Assembly: GCA_037127255.1 (NCBI GenBank)
Contig: JBANSL010000007.1
Location: 61,365,038-61,429,037, forward strand
Length of the DNA: 64,000 nucleotides
DNA from: Persicaria tinctoria
Taxonomy: Eukaryota > Streptophyta > Magnoliopsida > Caryophyllales > Polygonaceae
Direction of reading: 5' to 3'
Positions 34,337-45,410 of this stretch are shown piece after piece. The notes beneath the pieces are model-generated. The model saw only the letters and a program-made list of their open reading frames with translations, was not told the origin of the DNA and did not search any database. Numbering within the stretch: position 1 is the first letter of the stretch; each line of letters begins with the position of its first letter. A program made the translations under genes and the position numbers.

Positions 34337-36925
34337 ACATACGATCTTCAAGATAATCTCGAAAATTCTTGCTAACCGTCTTAAGCGGGCCCATCCTCCC
34401 TAAACTCATTAATCATTTCCAAGGTTCCTTCGTTAAAGGTAGATCGATTCAAGATAACACGTTAGTAGCTCCTGAAATCTTCCACACCTTCCATAAACAA
34501 AAAGGCAAGAAAGGTTGGAGATGGCCTTAAAATTAGACATGGAGAAGGCTTATGATAAACTAAACTGGAGTTATATTCATGCGGTCCTTCAAAAATTTGG
34601 TTTTCATCAAACTTGGATCAAATGGGTAATGAAATATCTCTTCCACTTCGTTCTCTGTTCTAGTTAATAACATTCCCGATCCTCAGTTTAAACCTAATAG
34701 GGGTATTTGACAAGGTGATCCTCTTGCCCGTTACCTTTTTGTCCTTGTTATGGAAGGTCTTTCTAGAGAATTGCATAAAGAAGCCCTCCTAGACGACGCC
34801 TTAAATGGCATAAAACTAGCAAAAAATGGTACTCCAATTCCTTTCTTAACATTTGTAGATGACACTATCATCTTCGCTAAAGTAGCCCATACCAGTCTAA
34901 ACACAATTTAGAACATTATAAACAACTTCTCCAATCGATATGGCCTGACTATTAACTTTAACAAAAGCTCTCTACAATGCTCTAGAAATGTTAATCCAAA
35001 TCTCACCAAGGATTTGGCTACCCATATAGGCATCTCGGTTTCTAAAACCCTTGAAAAATATTTAGGAATTCCCCTAATCAATGGTAGGATTAAAAATTGT
35101 GTTTTTGAGGATGCAATAGACAATATGAAAAAACAACTTTCTAAATGGAAAGCTTCCACATTATCGCAAGCAGGTAGGACGATTCTCATTCAATCTAACC
35201 TTAGCTCTAAAACCAATTATTTAATGCAAAACTTTCTTCTCCCAAAAGGAATTCTCAATCAGATGGATTATGTTAATAGAAATTTTTTCTGGAACAAATC
35301 CGCCTCAAACTCCTGTATACCCCTCATTAGCTGGGACTCAATTTGAAAAAGCAAATCCTTGGGAGGCCTTGGTATTCATAAGGCTGAGATTCTCAATATC
35401 TCTCTTCAAATGAAACTTCTGTGGAAAACCTACAACAATAAAGTGAGTATATGGGTAAGAATTGTAAGAGAAAAATATCTCAAACCAGATAGCATCAGGA
35501 ACTATTGCAAGAAAGAAACCTCTTGGCAATTCGGAAGACTACTTTCTCTAAGGGAAAATTTTCAAGAAGGTCTACTTTGGCTAGTTGGTAATAGTTCCAC
35601 TATTAATGTATGGGAGGATCACGTACTGGATCCCATCTATCAGTCTTAAGCAGTATATGGGATCGCTTGATCCTAACATGACGGTAGACTCACTCATGAA
35701 TGACAGGAAACAATGGAAAGAAGATGAAATCAGACAAATATTCCCACAAGATATTGCTGGTAGGATTCTACAAATGAAGATTCCCCAATGGCATTCGGAA
35801 GATAAGCTGATTTGGAGACCCGATCCGGAAGGAAACTTCACTACCAGGTCAGTAAAGAAAATCCTAACTCCTACACCTCAAAACATCCAATCTCAAAATT
35901 GGATTTGGAAACTGAAACTCTCTCCTAGAATCAAGAATCTCTTATGGAAAATCAAGATTGACGGTCTACCTACGACAAATAGACTAAATAGATATGTAAA
36001 TAGAGTTCCAAGCGAATGTTCTCTGTGTAGCAAAGAGAACGAGTATGCAACTCACCTATTTACTAGTTGCACCTTCACTAGAGAACTCATTGCACAGTTT
36101 GAACAAACTTCAGGTATGTATTTTCAATGCCTTGATTCTATAGAACCTCTGCATACAAATTTAGAGAAAATCAAGGATGCTAACAATAGATTTGAAGATA
36201 TAATCTTTATTTGGCAAGCTATATGGGAAACTAGAAATGATCAAATTTTCAAGTCTAAGAAACCGTTAGGAACAACCACCATTGTTCAGAAAATCAAGCA
36301 AAACATTAAGGACTGGGACATGGAAGGAAGTGAAGGAAATTATAGCAAGAAGAAAGGAAACATGAGGGCAAAAGCCAAATGGACGAGACCCCCAATGACT
36401 ATCTACAAAATTAATGTAGATGGTTCATTTTCCCAATCTGGCAAAACTCAGGTGGGAGGAATCATTCGTGATTCCGAAGGACAGATCATTGATATTTTCT
36501 TTCAAGAAGTCAATGCTGGATCTATCATCCAAACAGAGTATTCGGCAGTGATTCTAGTACTCCAACATGCGAAGATGAAAGGCTTGAGGAAAATCATCGT
36601 AGAGTGTGATAATCAAGTATTGGTTAAAGCAACCAAAGGAATACAAGCGCCCAAATGGGATGTTCTGAGACAAGTAGAAGAAATTGACATACTTACATCT
36701 GAATTCATCTCTGCAGAGATCAGACACATTTTCAGAGAAGCAAATAATTATGCAAACTACATTGCTAGACGATGAGTAATTTGTAATTTACAATCTATCC
36801 CCTATATGCCTACCATATGGATTTTTGTAACATCATCTTTCAGGATGATCCAAAAGTTAGGTTAATCTATTAGTAATAGCTTCCACTGCTTGCTCACTAT
36901 AAAAATAAAAAATAAAAAAAATGAA
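34337..36925 (+). pseudogene. L1 LINE ORF2, main part
   Basis: This continues the LINE from 21017 (IFKIISKILANRLK). The reverse transcriptase catalytic box is FVDDTII at about 34852, where the consensus is F/YADD. QGDPLARYLFVLVMEGLSRE is also visible. The zinc-binding domain is at 35897-36080 (IWKLKLSPRIKNLLWKI, CSLCSKENEYATHLFTSC). RNase H is at 36400-36775 (INVDGSFSQSGKTQVGGIIR, IRHIFREANNYANYIARR). Stops and frameshifts interrupt it near 34390, 34528, 34650, 34908, 35345 and 35648, and the last 396 residues are open. The 3' end is A-rich at 36899-36925. It is not functional. Confidence 0.9.
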
Positions 36926-37350
36926 AAGTGGGTTGGTATTTTATCACAGTAAATTATATAGAATCCATATATGTTACTTGATTTTGCTATATGAGAAAGA
37001 GAATGAAATTAAAGTCACAGTATTGATTTTTGTATTACTCGGGGGTTTGCTTTTGAAAAGTTTATTGATATATTGAAGATTGATGTTGATCGAATAAAAT
37101 ATAATTATATAAAAATAACAAGATAAGAAGATGACTGATGCAACAATTAAAAATTGTCCCGTGTTCGATTCCCTCTCTCCTTCATTTTTTATTAAACCTA
37201 CACTGATTATTTTACACCCTCTTTATTTATTTTTATCATGAACTATAGCTTCTCTCTCCCTCTTTTTAATTAAATTTTTAAATATTTACAAATTTATTAT
37301 TAGGACATATATTTTTGGACAAGGGGTATTTAAGGTTTTCAAACAATTGT
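36926..37350. promoter_or_regulatory. Upstream region of the sulfotransferase gene
   Basis: AT-rich, with no coding sequence. It lies between the LINE poly(A) tail and the TATA box, so at most about 430 bases of non-TE promoter separate the gene from the LINE. Confidence 0.5.
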
Positions 37351-37353
37351 GCG

Positions 37354-37361
37354 TATAAATA
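37354..37361 (+). promoter_or_regulatory. TATA box of the sulfotransferase gene
   Basis: TATAAATA lies 122 bases before the ATG, followed by a long T-rich leader (37367-37389). Confidence 0.6.
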
Positions 37362-37482
37362 AGTTCTTTTTTTTTTTATTTTTTTTTTTGCACCGCCCTT
37401 AAAACGTTGGCACGGCTCGCGTCTGCAAAATGTGTAATAAGCTCACACTTTACAAGTGACAATATCTCAAAAGTTATCAACC

Positions 37483-38493
37483 ATGGCTGCCTCTGAAACC
37501 TTCTCCTTCCCAAGACTGCAAGAAGAAGATGAAGGAGACAGCCGCCATGAACACCTCATCCTCTCCCTCCCTAAACAAAAAGGCTGGTCCTCCACCCACA
37601 TCCACCTCTACCAGGGCTTCTGGTATTACACCAAACACCTCCGCGGTGTCCTCTACTGTCAATCTCACTTCCGATCCCTCGACTCCGACCTCCTCCTCGT
37701 CACCATCCCTAAATCAGGCACCATCTGGCTCAAGGCCATAGCTTTCTCCCTAGTCAACCGACGCCAACACCCGGTCAACGCCCTCGCCATCCACCCGCTG
37801 ACCACTCACAATCCCCATGACCTTGTTCCCTTCCTAGAGTACGTACCTAACTCAGCTCCCAACCAATCTCAATCGGTCCCTGACCTCTCCAGCCTGACTC
37901 CTCCAAGGCTCTTTGCATCCCACATCCCCTTCCCGTCCCTACCGCCCTCCGTCCGGGACTCCGGCTGCAAGATTGTATACCTCTGCAGGGATCCGAGGGA
38001 CACCTTCATCTCCCATTGGCACTTCTTCAACAAGCTCAGACGCCCCGAGGACGGGGTCCTGCCCTTGGAGGAGGCGTTTGAGGGCTTTTGCCAAGGAGTG
38101 AGCAGCTGTGGGCCCTTCTGGGATCATGTGCTAGGGTACTGGAAGGCGAGCCTTGAGACGCCTTCCAGGGTGTTGTTCCTCAAGTATGAGGATATGAAAG
38201 GCGACCCTGAGTCCTATTTGAGGAGGCTTGCGGAGTTCTTGGGGTGCCCGTTCTCGCTCGACGAAGACAAGGAAGGTGTGGTGACTGCAATTGTTGAGCT
38301 GTGTAGCTTTGATCGTCTAAGCACCTTGGAGGTGAATAGGAATGGGAAGCAGTTTCATACTGGAGTAGAGAACAAGGCGTTCTTCCGTCGCGGTGAGGTC
38401 GGTAACTGGGCAAACTATCTGACGCCGGATATGAGTGAGAGGTTGCAGAAGATTATTGAGGAGAAGTTGCAAGGCTCTGGTTTGAAGTTCTAA
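37483..38493 (+). CDS. Cytosolic sulfotransferase (plant SOT family)
   Basis: 336 residues, single exon, uninterrupted. Such enzymes move sulfate from PAPS to hydroxyl groups of small molecules (flavonols, hydroxyjasmonate, brassinosteroids and others) in the cytosol; the substrate here cannot be told. PAPS-binding loop PKSGTIW is at residues 76-82. The catalytic His is probably 147 in SHIPF. The 3'-phosphate-binding segment YLCRDPRDTFIS is at 166-177. The C-terminal PAPS motif FFRRGEVGNW is at 300-309, where the family more often has GDW. KYEDMKGDP (234-242) is also typical. The ATG at 37483 sits in a good plant context (AACCATGGCT). An open frame continues upstream but has no earlier ATG. 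Length and motifs fit a working enzyme. It is the only intact host gene in the window, between a LINE and a Mutator-like element. Confidence 0.95.
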   Translation: MAASETFSFPRLQEEDEGDSRHEHLILSLPKQKGWSSTHIHLYQGFWYYTKHLRGVLYCQSHFRSLDSDLLLVTIPKSGTIWLKAIAFSLVNRRQHPVNALAIHPLTTHNPHDLVPFLEYVPNSAPNQSQSVPDLSSLTPPRLFASHIPFPSLPPSVRDSGCKIVYLCRDPRDTFISHWHFFNKLRRPEDGVLPLEEAFEGFCQGVSSCGPFWDHVLGYWKASLETPSRVLFLKYEDMKGDPESYLRRLAEFLGCPFSLDEDKEGVVTAIVELCSFDRLSTLEVNRNGKQFHTGVENKAFFRRGEVGNWANYLTPDMSERLQKIIEEKLQGSGLKF

Positions 38494-38599
38494 TTTGTTC
38501 ATCGAGAATAACTATAACCTCCTAGTTGCTTTCGTTATCCCTTCATCAAGCTGTTAACAGTTAGTTAACTCCTGTATTTTGGCTTCTAATACTTGCTTC

Positions 38600-38605
38600 A
38601 ATAAA
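38600..38605 (+). terminator. Poly(A) signal of the sulfotransferase gene
   Basis: AATAAA lies 107 bases after the stop codon. Confidence 0.6.
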
Positions 38606-38619
38606 TCTGAGGGGATGTA

Positions 38620-39297
38620 ATTGCGAATTTTGGACATGCCATGTGTATATGGTCAAATTGGAATTTTGATTGACAAAAAAATTGACAAATTAATTAATCC
38701 GAAGTTGATCCGAATGGATATAAGATGTGTTTACCCGATATACATTTTACCTAAAACCCAGTGTGAATAAAATGTTTGATCTGACCCAAATGAGTAGTTC
38801 CCATGTCTACCCGATACTCATTACTGAACGTAACCTGAATCTACATACATGTACTATTGTTGCCTAAGTGGCGGCCAGGGTCAGACCTGACATTTCAAAG
38901 GCCTGAGGCGAAATAAAAAAAATGAGGCCCTCTATATGTATATAAGCTATAGCAAAATAAATGTTTTTTCAAACCAAAAACCACTCAATGGATTCCATTC
39001 CAATAGAAGATAATAATATAGCATTTTGCTAAAAGAAAGATTAGCATGTCTATATAATTCTAAAATTAATTAACATCCTAATTAGGACGTACTACAAATT
39101 ATGTAGAAATCAAGCTAGGCATTCCGGCATTGTGAGTTTCTGCAACAATCATAATTAAAAAAAAAATTCTCAAATCCTTCGAAATTACAAGATAAGCATA
39201 ATACATAGGATTAAAGGAATTAGCACAAAAAGGGAGGGAATGATGCGGCAAAAAGATGATTGGGGAGAGGAATAATAGAGTCCAAAGTTTTGTTCAA
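38620..39297. other. Intergenic; one possible hAT terminus
   Basis: At 38878-38935 the sequence CAGGGTCAGACCTGAC...GGCCTGAGGCGAA resembles one end of a known type of plant hAT element. The partner end and TSD were not found. Nothing else is recognisable. Confidence 0.35.
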
Positions 39298-39514
39298 TTT
39301 TCAGAATGTTTCGACTATATACACCGCAAATCCACACGTCCTTAAGGACGTACAGGTGGGTTTACATCCATCCGAGCCCGGACGTCCAAGCCCGTCTACT
39401 ATAGACGAAGCGGATTTGCTTCGTCTTCCCCATTTCCGGCCATCCGAATCCAAAGAGAAAGAGAGAGCGTTGGCGACAGAGAGAGAGACATCTAGAGAGA
39501 GAGATCGCCGAAGT

Positions 39515-39541
<27 letters not shown>
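39515..39541. repeat. (GA)n microsatellite
   Basis: An uninterrupted GA run inside a longer GA-rich leader (39462-39590). Confidence 0.9.
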
Positions 39542-39545
<4 letters not shown>

Positions 39546-39577
39546 ACATCGAGCGAGAGAGAGAGACACAGAGAGCG

Positions 39578-39868
39578 ATGGAGCCGGAGAGAGAGGTGGA
39601 GGCGGAGGCGTCGGCGATGGAGGCGGAGGTGGTGGCGCCCATGGAGGCCGGTGGCGGAGGTGCGCAGCCGATGGGGGCGGTGGTGGTGGCGGCGGAGGCG
39701 GCCAAGGAGGCTGAGGAGGGTGGTGGTGGTGACGGTGGTGGTGGTGGAGCAGCAGCGGCGGAGGCCTCCGGTGGTGGTGGCAGCGGAGTGGCGGAGGTGG
39801 AGGATCCCCTATTACCGCCGCGGATGCGGCAGACTATGGAGGTGTCGCCAGTCCCGACCCCACCGGTA
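39578..39868 (+). other. GC-rich first-exon-like segment in the MULE
   Basis: An open frame from ATG 39578 encodes Glu/Ala/Gly-rich low-complexity sequence, ending PVPTPP at a GTATGT splice-donor-like site (39868). The preceding GA-rich stretch resembles a 5' leader. A possible acceptor (GGCAG) is at 40378-40382, but the next segment has stops in all useful frames. It may be a captured host exon or the element's own N-terminal exon. Confidence 0.35.
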
Positions 39869-40821
39869 TGTTCATTGAATTATTTATTTTGTTTGATTTA
39901 TTTTTATAGTTTGATAGATTGTAATATAGTTTTATAATATAATTTGATAGATTATAATATAGTTTTATAATATAATTTGATAGATTATAATTGATAATAT
40001 ATAGTTTTTATGATTTGTTATATGTTTATAGTATATAGTTTGATAGAAAATAATATAGTTTTAAAAGAGTACTTTTATGAATTTTGGGTGAACGCGCAAG
40101 AATTAATGAATTAAAATTGAAAGAGAATAAAAACATTAAAATATATTAAAATACATTAAAATATATTACAATACATTAAAATATATTAAAATATATTAAA
40201 ATATATTAAAATAAATAGAAATAAATTAAAATTGAAAGACAATGAAAAACATTAAAAGTGATTAATATATTAAAATATATTAAAACATATTAAAATACAT
40301 GAAAAGACATTAGAATAACATTAAAATACAATAAAATATATTGAAAAGACATTAACAATCAACTGGATCATAATAATTGGCAGGGAGGCTCTTGAGGGGG
40401 GATGGTACCATCCGGCCTGTTAGGTTCGGCGACCGGGAAGCGGTCAGCCATATACAGGAGGAGACGGTACCCCACGATTAGACAGCCACAGTCGATGATT
40501 TGCTGGTGTCTGCAGAGGGCTACCAGCAGTCGATTAGCTGTTAGACGATGTGACAGAGATTTTGGATTAGGCTGTATGCCATCCACCTAGACAGTGGTGT
40601 ACATTTATACTTTTGCAGTATCTATCTTTATATTATACTTTTATGTTACGGATTTTGTATCTATCTCTATATTTCTATCTCGAGTAGACTTTCCTCTCAT
40701 TTCCTCCGAGTCATATTAAACGTAAACGTCAAGAACGAAAACGAAAACGTCAAGAACGAAGACGTGGAAAGAACGAAAATGAAAACATAAAGAATGAAAA
40801 TGAAAACGTCGTTGTTAGTGT

Positions 40822-40880
40822 TTAGGGTTTAGGGTTGTTAGGGTTTAGGGTTAGGGTTAGGTCAGGGTTTAGGGTTAGGG
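40822..40880 (+). repeat. TTTAGGG-type telomere-like repeats
   Basis: Several perfect and imperfect TTTAGGG units. A reversed set (AAACCCTAAACCCTAAACC) lies at about 43792-43822 near the other end of the element. Confidence 0.85.
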
Positions 40881-41189
40881 AATGCACGTGGTCAAAGACG
40901 TGCATGCACATCGTTGACCACGTGCACTTTTGCACGTTCTTTTGGACGTGCACTTCAGCGTACCTTTATCCCAAAACTGCCTATTTGAAGTGAAGGGGGA
41001 TGGCTTGATTCCGCACTCCAAAACAAAGTCCGACTTCATTCGATATATTCCTTCACCGTTAGAATCTCTATGGCCGAGTCGCAAAGCAATCGTCGTCTTC
41101 TAGTTTTCCAGGTACGGATACGTTTCGTATAGTGAATATATTTCGTATGCCTTCCGTTTTGTTCATATTTCCACTAATGTTATTACAGT

Positions 41190-42522
41190 TTCGAGACATC
41201 ACCTCTGAGTTCTCGGACCCAAGGGTTTGGAATGACCGTGATGAAATGGTTACGCATTTCAAGGACTTGGGTCGGAGACACTGCATGATTTTAGTAATCA
41301 AGCGGTCTTGGACGGGGGCGTCGAGTCGTCCAGGCGGGGTTCTCCTTGCTTGCGAGCAGTATGGGGAGTTAGGCGTCGAACTGTCCAGGCGGGGTTCTCC
41401 TTTCTGCGTCAGCTTCAAGTCTTGCTTGGGACGGTTCAACCTCAAGCTATTATGACTGATTGGGAGCTAGGCCTCTTGGCGGCGTTGAATGTTGTCTTCC
41501 CAACGTCCAGCATCTCCTTTGCTGGTTAGACATGACGAGAAGATGCGAGGAAGCTGCTCTGAATATCACAAAGAATTTAAACCACGTTGGCATCTTTAAG
41601 GGCAACTATTAGGGGTTGTTCGAATCGAGGTCGAAGGAATCATTCAACTGACGTCGTCGGGCGCTACACGCTGCATGACACCCATTCCCAGGTGTGGTGG
41701 CGTATTTAGAGGCGGTGTGGCTTCCGTACAGCAGGAGCATCGTACGATGCTACGTAGATAATGTCTTCCATCTCAGCACCCGTACGACAAAAAGGTGCAC
41801 CTTACTTCATATCTCCCATTACAATATGATATGACTTCAAACATTTAGTGGTATGCACTTCAATGTGTACAGAGTTGAGGGTCAACACAAGGTTCTGAAG
41901 GAGGCACTGCATTCATCGACTGGTGACTTTCGCATCGTCGTTGATGCAATCCATAGAGTCAACGATTGTCAACTGCATGAGTTGCAAACTGCTTTGGAGA
42001 TCGACCGCTTCAAATGGCCAACAACGGCGTATAAAGTCAACCTTTTGTGACGAGGTAAAGACTTTAATCTCCAAAAAGTGCTTCGATTATTTGTACAAGA
42101 TGTGGCAGGATGTCGTGAACCAAAAGGTTCCTCCGGAATGCACGGGCCGACATTGGAGGGTTTGTTACGAGATCCCTTGTGTCCATGAGATTCAGGCATA
42201 CGTCAACTCCGGTACTCCGATACCCGTCGAGGACATCCACCCGTTCTGGATGGATTTGTCATTGATTGACATCGACGACACCCCACTGTCGTATGAGCTG
42301 TCATCTTCATACACGGCTTCCAACGATGTATGCGACGATGAGCTGCACCCACCCCCATCTGCAAGCGTCCGAAGGAAGGGGAGGCCTCGGGGGTCGAGGA
42401 ATGCCTACAGAACCAACCCGTTGCCATACGAGAAGTTAAGGGAAAGATTTGAGAGAGAAGAAGCAAGTGCTGCTCGAAATGCTGCTCGACATCGTCCACA
42501 AGCGACCTCAACTCGACGTTGA
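41190..42522 (+). pseudogene. MULE transposase relic (FAR1/FHY3-related)
   Basis: The N-terminal piece FTSREDL-like region reads WNDRDEMVTHFKDLGRRH (41230 onward). A DDE-domain piece reads LLGTVQPQAIMTDWELGLLA, where the catalytic Asp of TDRELGL is kept but Arg is now Trp. C-terminal pieces (41853-42522) read YRVEGQHKVLKEALHSSTGD and GRHWRVCYEIPCVHEIQAYV. The middle is deleted around a duplicated GTCCAGGCGGGGTTCTCCTT block (41329 and 41383), and several stops and shifts remain. No active transposase can be made. Confidence 0.85.
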
Positions 42523-42531
42523 CGTGGTGAT

Positions 42532-43245
42532 GTGTTCGGAGGGTTCAAATGGGGTCGAAACAATGTCGATCCCTTGATGCTCGGTCGTATTGAGGGTGTG
42601 AGGGACACTGTCGGAGATGGTCATTGTGGCTACCGTGCTTTGGCGTCATTGACATCTCCGATCGGCGAGTCTGCTTTCCCGGAACTCAAAACGTTATTAT
42701 GCAATCACTTGGAGGATCACGCCAATCTCTACGCCGATTGTTATACGGGAGAGTACCCATTCCAGCAGTTCGTCGACTACCAGAGATGAGCGGGAGCTGT
42801 GCATGGTGATAGGAGACGGTGGATAGAGCTACCAATCATGGGTTTAGTATTTGCAACGGTATATCAGATTCCTCTCGTCGTCCTAGCTTGGCATCATCCG
42901 TTCACATGTCTCCCCATGACCTCGCCGACACCTGCTAACAACCCTCAATCAGCAATCCTTGGTGTAGCCTGCATCGGAAACCAAGACTATTTTGCCGCGG
43001 TACGACTTCAAACGTCTTTTTTTATTACCTACTCTTGCTTTTCATATATATGTCAATACTCTAACTCTAATTTTCCGTTCTCATAGATCTAATTGCGTCC
43101 TAACGCTCCTATTTCGCCGCCTCCGCCAGAATGGGTTGCACATCATCAACCGAGCGTCGGAGGATGGGATGATCCGTTTCAAGCTCAGTTTGAGAGATTT
43201 CGAGCCTTACGTGTCGAGTCTGGTTGCCCTTTACTATTTTCCTAG
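42532..43245 (+). pseudogene. OTU-like cysteine protease domain of the MULE, with one intron
   Basis: The catalytic Cys motif is readable as VGDGHCGYRALASL (OTU consensus DGNC.FRA). WIELPIMGLVFATVYQIPLV follows. Exon 2 after an 87-base intron (43000-43086, GT..AG) reads RPNAPISPPPPEWVAHHQPS and QAQFERFRALR. The C-terminal catalytic His expected near NHF is replaced (GNQDYFAAV). One in-frame TGA (42787-42789) and a TAA just after the intron also break it. OTU domains normally remove ubiquitin. In these elements they accompany the transposase. Confidence 0.8.
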
Positions 43246-43971
43246 ATTTTATTCCACCAGTTTATTAAAATTATGGATGTAAACCTTTTTTTTTCCGTTC
43301 CTTGTAATATTATTTGCATATTATCCGAATGAAAACCTTAACAATTATTGCTTGCTTTATTCAGACCCTAAATCCTTCAACTCCACTGAAGCTTTCCGGG
43401 GAAGACCTCTAGGGGTGAAGACCAATATTCCGGCCACTGCTCAAACATTTCCATACTCTTTGGGTTTTTGGAGATCAAGGTGCCCAGAAATGAAACCGAA
43501 TTGTATATATGTACAAAATCAGGCGTAGATGAGCACGCACTACGGACAGATCGAGACATGGGAAATGATGAATTGCATTTAATTTCTCATGATTTGGACA
43601 CTTGATTTTTACATACATCAGGCGTAGAGAGTATATATATGCATTTAATGCAGTATAATCATCAGCACACACTTCTTCTTGATGTATGTACGGAACTTCA
43701 GTTATGCCATTTAATTAGACCCTAAATCCTTCAACTCCACCACTTAAACACTTCAATTTTTTCAATTAACAATACAAAACCCTCGGAAACCCTAAACCCT
43801 AAACCCTAAACGTGAAACCCTAACTATGGTTTGCACATTGTTAAGGACGTGCAAAGTGTTTGCTAGTGGACGTGCACAGTCCCACACTTGCACGTCCTTA
43901 ACGACGTGCATGCACGTTCTTAAGGACGTGCAAATCCTTAATCTGGATTTGCAGTGTATCTATGAACACCT
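43246..43971. other. Right subterminal region of the MULE; no gene
   Basis: Contains reversed telomere-like repeats and four or more GCACGT/ACGTGC palindromic units (43826-43945). Confidence 0.7.
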
Positions 43972-44205
43972 TTTTCAGAATAGATTTGGGGTGAATTAAG
44001 GACATGTCATCGCTCATGTGTGGGTAGCCGATAGGCGTGCAAATTTTTCGTTTTTAGAATTCTCCTAATTTGTTATATATTGCAACGCGGCCCATCTCCT
44101 TCCAGCCCAACAATCACGTGCTACCATTACATAATGTGGCACATCTCCTTCCAGCCCAACAATCACCTCGTGCTACCATTACACATGTAATAGTATTAAA
44201 TCAAA

Positions 44206-45401
44206 GGGTAAACGGCAGAAAACCACCCCTTAAATATCCTATATTGCTCGAAACCACCCCTTATATTCATAATTACCTTAAACCACCCTTTAAAATAGCT
44301 CCGTTTGCAAAGTACCACCTGTTCATCTTTTTCCGTCTACCCACCGTTACTATGTAGCCTCTTTCAATTTTTAATATTTTTAGCCAATGTTTTTTATATT
44401 AAAAATAAAAAAAAATTATATTAAAAGATAAGAAAAATAAATGTAAATAACAAAAACTAAAAATTAAAGTGAGTCTACTTGACTGCTTCTTCCTCGTTTG
44501 CAAATGTGAAGCTTTATCAACAATGGCAGATGCTGGCTAGATGGCAACAAGAGGCAATCTTCAAGGATGACAAGTAGATCTTCACAAAAGTCTTTTTGTT
44601 TTGGTGGTTTGGGGGGAAAGGATATGACGTTTTGTTCTTCATCAAATCTGAGACCATAGATCTCATCTCTAGGTCAATTAAGTACAAATTGGGTAGGAAC
44701 ACCATTAGAATTGAGAGATTGCTCCATTAAGAGAGTAAGCACTGTCTTGAATTGGTTGAATCTTTACAATTTTGTTACTCGCAAATCTAGGGTTTGATGG
44801 CTCTGACTAATTATTGTTGCATAACAAGTGCATTTAATCTTTTCCATACAAGAATCTTGAAAGAGGATAAAGCCCAACTCACCTGTCACCCACAATCCAA
44901 AGCCTCTCTCGTCGGTGAGCTTCCGCCATGGGGGAGAGGGATCGGACGACGCTAGGGAGCTCTCACTGGCAGCCATGTGAGAGGGCAATAGATCCTCAAC
45001 GAAAAGGGATGGGGGAGACTTCGATTCCTTCAAGATCACAACAGATTATGTCTCCTGATGTCAATCATCCTCATTCATCCTTTGAAAAATGAAAAAACCC
45101 CTTCAAGGCTTCAACCAACGAAGAATGGGGAAGAAGCAGGTTTACCTTTTACTGTATTATTTTGTTTTGTTTTATTTTTAATATAAATCCTTTCATCTTT
45201 TAGTTTTACATTATTTTATATTAAAAGAAGTAGGGTCAATTTTGTAATTTCTGACAGTTAACTGAAACTTTGACGGAAACCCATTAAGGGTGGTCGATTG
45301 CAAACGGGGCTATTTTAAAGGGTGGTTTCGGCAATTATGAATATAAGGGGTGGCTTCAAGCAATATAGGGTATTTAAGGGGTGGTTTTCTACAGTTTACC
45401 C
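44206..45401. mobile_element. Long-TIR Mutator-type MITE, 1196 bp
   Basis: Terminal inverted repeats of more than 100 bases begin GGGTAAAC (AAACCACCCCTTAAATA and so on). They are flanked by the 9-bp duplication TAAATCAAA (44197-44205 and 45402-45410). The core (44480-45060) has minus-strand open frames of 62 and 91 codons but no recognised protein and no transposase. Confidence 0.95.
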
Positions 45402-45410
45402 TAAATCAAA

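Larger units (their letters stand above)
39308..43971 (+). mobile_element. Mutator-like element with OTU-protease gene (MULE), decayed
   Basis: The left end reads GTTTCGACTATATACACC, then GCAAATCC. The right end, reversed, reads GTGTTCATAGATACACTG, then CAAATCC. TTTTCAGAAT flanks both sides (39298-39307 and 43972-43981), fitting the 9-10-bp duplication of Mutator elements. Subterminal GCACGTCC / GGACGTGC palindromes and TTTAGGG-type repeats occur in inverted orientation at both ends. Coding content is a transposase relic (41190-42520) and an OTU domain (42532-43245), both broken. Confidence 0.85.

Noticed and set aside
37456..37482. Nine-codon N-terminal extension of the sulfotransferase frame
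   Set aside because: Position 37456 is GTG, not ATG. The first ATG at 37483 has a good plant start context and gives the normal family N-terminus.
38878..38935. Complete hAT element
   Set aside because: Only one terminus-like sequence is visible, with no matching opposite end or 8-bp duplication nearby.
39301..39705. 134-codon minus-strand Ser-rich frame
   Set aside because: Antisense of the GA-rich leader and Gly/Ala-rich segment; composition explains the lack of stops.
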